DNA from: Cyclobacteriaceae bacterium
GTDB lineage: Bacteria > Bacteroidota > Bacteroidia > Cytophagales > Cyclobacteriaceae
DNA: 11,656 nt
Assembly: GCA_025358195.1 (NCBI GenBank)
Contig: JANYKP010000150.1
Span: forward strand, 1-11,656
Direction of reading: 5' to 3'
A model generated the notes under the pieces. That model was given only the letters and a program-made list of their open reading frames with translations, made no database searches and was not told where the DNA came from. Shown in pieces: positions 7,814-11,656 of this stretch; within the stretch, counting starts at the first letter, position 1, and each line of letters starts with the position of its first letter. Both the position numbers and the translations under genes were made by a program.

Positions 7814-8113
7814 TTACCACCAAATTAGTTTTGAGGCAATAAATTCGCAAACGATTATTTCAGACTCGGTTTCAATCAGAACAACGGTATATTTTTTATT
7901 GTAATTGACGCATTTGAAACCGAATCGGGCCCGACCAGGGTCTTTTCACAGCCGATATGACTTTCGCTGATCGGCCAATGTTTCAATGAAATCATAAACC
8001 GAATCCGAAAAATTTTCAGCAGTTTTAATCATGCCCCTCGATTCGATATACCAGGGAACTTCGGCAATGCTTCTTGCTGCTGATAGTTTTACCGTAATTT
8101 CTCTTTTGCCCAT
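7814..8113 (-). pseudogene. RelE/ParE-family toxin, interrupted by an internal TGA
   Basis: A 99-codon frame, open except for one stop, encodes a RelE/ParE-superfamily toxin. It starts MGKREITVKLSAARSIAEV, continues WYIESRGMIKTAENFSDSVY and DFIETLADQRKSYRL, then hits TGA at codon 56 (7946-7948). It resumes in the same frame as KDPGRARFGFKCVNYNKKYT and VVLIETESEIIVCEFIASKL, ending IWW at TAA 7814-7816. Length, alpha-alpha-beta layout and C-terminus fit the family, whose members act as ribosome-dependent RNases or gyrase inhibitors. The TGA may be a changed Cys codon (TGC to TGA), but that is a guess. Its ATG lies within the antitoxin gene, overlapping by 25 bases, the tight coupling usual for such pairs. 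As written, the product stops at 55 aa and lacks the C-terminal strands, so it should be inactive. Confidence 0.85.
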
Positions 8114-8265
8114 TTTCTGATAAGCGCTTTAGAATAACCACGGGCATCAGCAAGGGACAATGTTTTTTCTGGTCTGGTTTTTAAAGCGGCTTTTTTTTGC
8201 ATTGACTCATAATCCTTTCTTGGTAGAATGATAAATTTCTTCTTATTGACAATTAATTCAGTCAT
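8089..8265 (-). CDS. Small type II antitoxin, 58 aa
   Basis: The antitoxin of the pair runs MTELIVNKKKFIILPRKDYE, then SMQKKAALKTRPEKTLSLAD and ARGYSKALIRKWAKEKLR. The short N-terminal beta-rich part followed by a basic helical tail fits Phd/YefM- or RelB-like antitoxins, which bind the toxin and repress their own operon; the exact subfamily is not settled. The frame is intact. A Shine-Dalgarno-like GAAAGGA sits just before the ATG (minus strand), which supports this start and is stronger than at most genes in this window. It precedes and overlaps the broken toxin gene and would be co-transcribed with it. With the toxin broken it has no obvious partner here, though it might still neutralise a related toxin elsewhere. 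Confidence 0.82.
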   Translation of the reverse strand: MTELIVNKKKFIILPRKDYESMQKKAALKTRPEKTLSLADARGYSKALIRKWAKEKLR

Positions 8266-8367
8266 AATCCTTTCTTAAGCATGCTAAGGTAATGGAAACC
8301 AATTTACATCACAATGGTATAAGTGTACGGAATTCCTGATAACGGGTATACGACAATTTTGCATTTT

Positions 8368-8399
8368 CTTTGTGTCTTGGTGGCCACTAAGACACAAAG
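8368..8399. repeat. Perfect 11-bp inverted repeat (hairpin)
   Basis: CTTTGTGTCTT (8368-8378) and AAGACACAAAG (8389-8399) are perfect inverted copies around a 10-base loop. The wording is the same CTTTGTG/CACAAAG vocabulary seen in the 66-bp repeat and in the 6018-6110 element, so these probably belong to one family of intergenic repeat. It could act as a bidirectional transcript end, but no T-run follows closely. Confidence 0.8.
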
Positions 8400-8571
8400 G
8401 CACCAAGAGCACACTAAGAATGACAGTGCCTCTCCTTTTTACAAAACAGCCGTACACCCTGATAACTCACTGATATTCAAAAATCGGTTGTGTAGGTCTT
8501 GTGGAGGTGAAGGCAGGGTCACACCTTGTGTGCCGAAGCCCTTCCGAGCGCAGGCACAAAGAACAAACATT

Positions 8572-8637
8572 GAAAATACGTTGTGCCCTTTGTGGTTTCG
8601 TTGTGGCCTTCGTGACCTGCATTATAGCCAGGCTGGT
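8572..8637 (+). repeat. Dispersed 66-bp repeat, copy B
   Basis: Second copy of the repeat at 2396-2461, 88% identical over 66 bases, with the perfect 25-base core at 8608-8632. It lies just beside the 3' break of the DUF6922-like fragment. At 8674-8693 a further element (CTTTGCAGTCTTTGCGTGCC) echoes the CGCAAAG arm of the 6018-6110 inverted repeat. Confidence 0.85.
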
Positions 8638-8669
8638 TTTCCAACGATCGGGCAACGGAGGCATCCGTC

Positions 8670-8969
8670 TTAACTTTGCAGTCTTTGCGTGCCATGCATT
8701 TCTGTCGTACACCCCCGATTGAATACCCGGGCCATTACCCACCGTTTGTTTTTATCCCAGTCGATTTCTCTAAAATCAACATCCCAAAATAAATTTTTAG
8801 GAAAATGGCGCTCTGCATAAAAATGCAAATCTGGAATTGAGTGATATATCTGAAAACCATCTTCAAAATCGATTTCAAACCTCGTTTTAAGAACATTCAA
8901 ACCGATTGTCACTGCTCGCCTGATCCCAAAGGTACTTGATGAAGCGAACCGGTTTAAGTAAACGTTCAA
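8670..8969 (-). pseudogene. Truncated DUF6922-like fragment
   Basis: The minus-strand frame of 99 codons opens with TTG (8967-8969) and ends at TAA 8670-8672. Residues about 55-86 read RHFPKNLFWDVDFREIDWD and KNKRWVMARVFNRG. This matches my memory of the N-terminal signature of small Bacteroidota DUF6922 proteins (P-x-LFWD-x-D ... D-x-x-K-x-x-x-V-x-RV-x-x-RG), which are often found near nucleotidyltransferase-type toxin or abortive-infection genes. In the family the sequence goes on into a further helix after the RG. Here it changes abruptly to CTTEMHGTQRLQS, translated from the CTTTGCGTGCC repeat-like DNA, so the 3' end has been lost. The first 50 residues, including VLKTRFEIDFEDGFQIYHS, are not recognised and may belong to another fragment. 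Family assignment is by memory and tentative. Confidence 0.5.
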
Positions 8970-9040
8970 CTTAAAAATAAAAAGAATTACTCAACGTGCT
9001 TACCTCGCCAGGGGTATTTCATAGAGGTTAAAAGAAACTC

Positions 9041-9240
9041 ATGGAAATCCCCATTACCCCCGCGAGCAGGAAATTTTCAAATTGTTTGCCAACGGGCTAA
9101 ACAGCAAACATGTGGCCGATAAATTAGTGATCAGTCACCATACAGTGCGCACCGACCGGAGGAATGTACTCAGCAAGCTGGGTGTCAAAGGCACTGTGGC
9201 GGCCATGGTACAATTCATGCAGAACAGATGGCTTTACTAA
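9041..9240 (+). pseudogene. LuxR-type helix-turn-helix fragment with a one-base frameshift
   Basis: The C-terminal DNA-binding domain of a LuxR/NarL-family regulator is legible. From the ATG at 9041 the frame reads MEIPITP and then goes wrong. One frame over, PREQEIFKLFANGLNSKHVA, DKLVISHHTVRTDRRNVL and SKLGVKGTVAAMVQFMQNRW lead to TAA 9238-9240. The join is a run of five Cs (9057-9061); a sixth C would restore the standard TPREQE motif. The HTVRT recognition-helix stretch and the LGVK turn are typical of the family. No receiver or sensor domain precedes it, since both frames hit stops around 9020-9030, so this is a leftover C-terminus, or a very small regulator if the missing C is a sequencing error. 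Confidence 0.8.
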
Positions 9241-9565
9241 ACAATCAGGTGAAGACTCCGGATTATTTAGCCAACGAGAAAAATATCTGCCGGGCGGTAT
9301 TGCCAAAACCCAGGATCACCAAGTATTCAATATACGCTTTTTGAGGTATTTACTTTGGTGAGGCTTTGACTTTTATTGCTGAGGGATGGACGCAAAGAGA
9401 AAGAGAAGTGAAGTACGGAAGAGAAATGTAAAATCACGTGCGGTATTGTGCGGTGGGGAGGGTTGAAAGCAAATTTGATAATCAAGTTGACAAATGGATC
9501 TACTATTATGAAATCCTATATAGAAAAATTATCATAGACAATGGTTAACGGACAAACGTTTGCTC
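9241..9565. promoter_or_regulatory. Upstream region of the barrel gene, no gene seen
   Basis: About 325 bases without a credible gene. It must hold the promoter of the barrel/lipoprotein pair. A perfect 10-bp palindrome, CAAACGTTTG (9553-9562), sits three bases before the ATG at 9566 and could be a protein-binding or RNA-structure element, though palindromes of this length also arise by chance. No clear Bacteroidota TTTG/TANNTTTG pair was found. Confidence 0.4.
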
Positions 9566-10258
9566 ATGAACAAAAGTAAATCATTGATTAGACTATGCTG
9601 TTTGCTGGCCCTAGTCATCGCACAAGAACTTAAGGCTCAGGAATTTGGAGCGCACATCGGAGGAAATTCCTCTTTCTTCACCCCCAACTTCCGCCTGGAA
9701 GCAGGCCATCTCGGTCTCGTAGTCGGAGGATTTGTCAATCACGATTTGTCAGAGGTACTACAACTAACCGGTGGTATTGACTATAGCCAATTGAGTGGAA
9801 CTATTAATAGTAATCCTGAAACAATAGGTTCTCTCTTAGTGCTTAAGAATAACAATATCACCGTGCATACTTTCGAGGCATCAGGACTGATCGGGTATAA
9901 GTTACCATTAGACTTTCTTGGTGATACCTCGCCCTTTATACAAGGAGGAGCCTCCATAGGATATAATGCCGGCACCTTGAACAAATATACGGCGCGATAT
10001 GTGGCCGCAGGTTCCTTCCAACCGATAGAAGTAAGAGGTAAAGAGAACGTTCAAGCCGTGGCAGAAGATTTCATCGCCATGTGGATGGTTGGTCTTCGCT
10101 TTCAATCCGTATTGGGAGATGGTCTGTTTTCTAAAATGATTTTAGATTTTCGTTTTAAAAGCAGCATCAACAATGCAATTCGTCCCTTCACAATTAATAA
10201 TGATCCCCGGGAACTTGGAATCCGTTCGATTTCCATGACTCTCGGATTTACTTTTTAA
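9566..10258 (+). CDS. Outer-membrane beta-barrel protein
   Basis: 230-aa exported protein of the small Bacteroidota barrel type (porin-like/OmpW-like size). ATG 9566 is chosen over the upstream in-frame TTG 9560 because it starts a standard signal peptide: MNKSKSLIRLCCLLALVIAQ, then ELKAQEFG, with cleavage likely near KAQ. The mature part alternates polar and hydrophobic residues in Gly/aromatic-rich strands (GAHIGGNSSFF, HLGLVVGGFVNH, LTGGIDYSQLSG, FIQGGASIGYNAG, MWMVGLRFQSVLG) and ends in SMTLGFTF. The terminal Phe is the usual signal for barrel assembly. Cargo or ligand is unknown. It leads a probable two-gene unit: the next gene starts 40 bases after its stop, with no terminator between. 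Confidence 0.88.
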   Translation: MNKSKSLIRLCCLLALVIAQELKAQEFGAHIGGNSSFFTPNFRLEAGHLGLVVGGFVNHDLSEVLQLTGGIDYSQLSGTINSNPETIGSLLVLKNNNITVHTFEASGLIGYKLPLDFLGDTSPFIQGGASIGYNAGTLNKYTARYVAAGSFQPIEVRGKENVQAVAEDFIAMWMVGLRFQSVLGDGLFSKMILDFRFKSSINNAIRPFTINNDPRELGIRSISMTLGFTF

Positions 10259-10298
10259 CAAACGCTTTCACAAACAAACTTTAAAATAATACCATCTT

Positions 10299-11656
10299 AT
10301 GAGAACATTTAAATTAATAACTGGAGTGATCACTCTCATCACCTGTTCTTTGCTTATCTGGTCGTGCAAGGATAACTTCACTCAAAAAGATTTGCTTACA
10401 CTGCAAGCAAAGATCGACTCGGACAAGCTAAAAGATTCCGTAGCGTTGTCCATTCAAGTGTATAACGGTACGATTTCTGCGAGAAGCAGTGGAGGAAGAT
10501 CATCAGGTATTCAGGGCTTAACGGGAATAACTGTTTCCATCGCAGCCGATGGAAAAAAGAAAACTGCTACAACGGATGCCGATGGCTTGGTGAGTTTCAT
10601 TGTTGTGCCCGGCACAGTGAGTGGCGTATTAAAAGGAGCCGGTGTTACAACCATAAATTTTACATTAACCATTACAAAAGCAGGAACGGAAAAATTGACG
10701 AATGCATCGGTCGCCTTACCCACATTTGAGACAACCGCCGCGCGCGCGGCTAAAGTTTCAGGAACGGTTACCGCAGAACTTAATCTACTGAACAACACGC
10801 GGGAAAACGCGCCCGATGGTGTTGCAATTTCGTTCTCGCCAGATTTTACATCGTCTTCATTTTTAAATCAAGGTTCAACCGGAGTTAGTATCAATAAATT
10901 ATCAATTGAAGGAACCTTCATTACCAAGGTAACCAGTGGCGCCTATTCCATTGATCTGCCCACATCGGCTGATGGGTTAAACTATACGTATGCGGTCAGT
11001 GACTTCACCGCAGATCAACAAATTGCAATCAACAATTATGAGGGTGACTTGGCAGGCTCAGTGAGGGCGAGTGCAACTATTCCCGCTGTATTTTCTATGT
11101 CAACTGCTTTCACAGCGTTGACAGTAAACAATAATACTACTATACCCCAGCTAAGTTCGCTCCAAATTGATATTGATGCACCTCCGGCAGCCTTTACAAC
11201 GGCTGCGACGGCTTCTAACCCGGTTTTGTCACCCGCACGCGTAGATGGATTAGGGACTGGCGGCTTTACGATCCTTTCGCCAGGGTCAGGCTATCCACTC
11301 TCATCCAACCAAATTGCCGTAACGGTAACTCCTGCGACTGGCAATACACCCACAACGAACGCGGTATTGTATGCTAGCTCCAACTCCTTCGGACAGATTA
11401 TAGGTATCCTCGGGAACGGGGTAGACCCCGACGGTGCAGGGCCGCTTGCTGCCTCTAATTATGGAGCGGGTTATCGTCTAAGAGCAACACTCACCGTTGG
11501 CGGAGGCTCCGGCACAATAGTTGTTCCAAATTATGCAAGCACCTTGGATACCTATACTGGAACCAATGGCGCCGGATATGTACTGAGCCCGCAGTTAGTA
11601 GTAAGAGGATTGGATGCCAGGAACAACAGCGTAGAGGACGCAAGTAATACCAGCAT
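10299..11656 (+). CDS. Surface-type lipoprotein with Ig/carboxypeptidase-regulatory-like modules, 3' end outside window
   Basis: An uninterrupted frame of 452 codons runs from ATG 10299 off the right edge. The N-terminus MRTFKLITGVITLITCSLLI then WSCKDN is a lipoprotein signal with the lipidated Cys at 23. The charged KD just after the Cys fits, loosely, Bacteroidota lipoprotein-export signals that send proteins to the cell surface. A short helical part (27-48) follows, then beta-rich modules. The first, about 50-130 (GLTGITVSIAADGKKKTATT, DADGLVSFIVVPG), has the look of a carboxypeptidase-regulatory-like or Ig-like fold. A second starts near 151 (AKVSGTVTAELNLLNNTREN). The rest is Thr/Ser/Gly/Ala-rich and low in charge, as in surface stalk proteins. 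It lies 40 bases after the barrel gene, so the two may be co-transcribed and act together at the outer membrane. Function is not known. Confidence 0.85.
   Translation, partial: MRTFKLITGVITLITCSLLIWSCKDNFTQKDLLTLQAKIDSDKLKDSVALSIQVYNGTISARSSGGRSSGIQGLTGITVSIAADGKKKTATTDADGLVSFIVVPGTVSGVLKGAGVTTINFTLTITKAGTEKLTNASVALPTFETTAARAAKVSGTVTAELNLLNNTRENAPDGVAISFSPDFTSSSFLNQGSTGVSINKLSIEGTFITKVTSGAYSIDLPTSADGLNYTYAVSDFTADQQIAINNYEGDLAGSVRASATIPAVFSMSTAFTALTVNNNTTIPQLSSLQIDIDAPPAAFTTAATASNPVLSPARVDGLGTGGFTILSPGSGYPLSSNQIAVTVTPATGNTPTTNAVLYASSNSFGQIIGILGNGVDPDGAGPLAASNYGAGYRLRATLTVGGGSGTIVVPNYASTLDTYTGTNGAGYVLSPQLVVRGLDARNNSVEDASNTS

Larger units (their letters stand above)
8266..8669. other. Gene-free stretch with a hairpin and a repeat copy
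   Basis: About 400 bases without a credible gene. A 116-codon plus-strand frame crosses it, but it runs through the 8368-8399 hairpin and the 66-bp repeat and shows no protein-like composition. The near 5' part (8266-8340) should hold the promoter/operator of the antitoxin-toxin pair, although no palindromic operator is obvious. Confidence 0.6.

Noticed and set aside
6018..8399. CRISPR array from the repeated CGCAAAG/CACAAAG words
   Set aside because: The elements are few, degenerate, unevenly spaced and mostly inverted, with no regular spacers.
8323..8673. 116-codon plus-strand frame
   Set aside because: It crosses the 8368-8399 hairpin and the 66-bp repeat and shows no protein-like pattern.
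9487..9492. TTGACA as a -35 box for the barrel gene
   Set aside because: No -10-like hexamer lies at 16-18 bases; TATTAT is 11 bases and TATATA 24 bases away, and Bacteroidota main promoters use a different consensus.
10511..10798. 95-codon minus-strand frame
   Set aside because: It lies wholly inside the lipoprotein gene, which stays open for 452 codons and has a clear lipoprotein signal.

Overview
The window looks like chromosomal DNA of a Bacteroidota member, probably a Cytophagales-like environmental bacterium. This rests on protein style only: Bacteroidota-type outer-membrane barrel and lipoproteins, an ECF sigma / membrane TPR regulator / CHAT-protein operon, general absence of strong Shine-Dalgarno sequences, and a Bacteroidota-type toxin-antitoxin pair. 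No marker gene is present to fix the genus.

Layout. (1) 2-2335 (+): the C-terminal two thirds of a fused HyuA-HyuB hydantoinase/5-oxoprolinase, cut by the left edge. (2) 2336-2539: intergenic, with one copy of a dispersed 66-bp repeat. (3) 2540-3175 (+): an unrecognised soluble 211-aa protein whose stop codon overlaps that of the convergent CHAT gene in a shared TTAA. (4) 3172-7387 (-): an apparent three-gene operon, read leftwards as ECF sigma factor, single-pass membrane TPR protein (probable anti-sigma factor, 8-bp overlap with the sigma gene), then, after a 150-bp gap holding an imperfect inverted repeat, a 928-931-aa lipoprotein with a TPR-like array and a C-terminal CHAT (caspase/separase-like) protease domain with His and Cys in place. 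(5) About 7460-9240: a decay zone. It holds the frameshifted C-terminus of an AAA/DUF4143 ATPase, a small toxin-antitoxin operon (intact antitoxin, toxin broken by one TGA), repeats and a hairpin, a truncated DUF6922-like fragment, and a LuxR-type helix-turn-helix fragment with a one-base frameshift. (6) 9566 to the right edge (+): a signal-peptide-bearing outer-membrane beta-barrel protein, then 40 bp later a large surface-type lipoprotein that runs off the window.

How the parts work together. The main candidate system is the sigma / membrane TPR / CHAT-lipoprotein operon. By inference, an envelope signal sensed by the periplasmic TPR domain would free the sigma factor, which would raise expression of an envelope-anchored CHAT protease. 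The decay zone directly upstream of the sigma gene shows that this locus has taken up and lost accessory genes. The barrel/lipoprotein pair is likely co-transcribed and acts at the outer membrane. All domain names come from reading motifs by eye; no searches were run.
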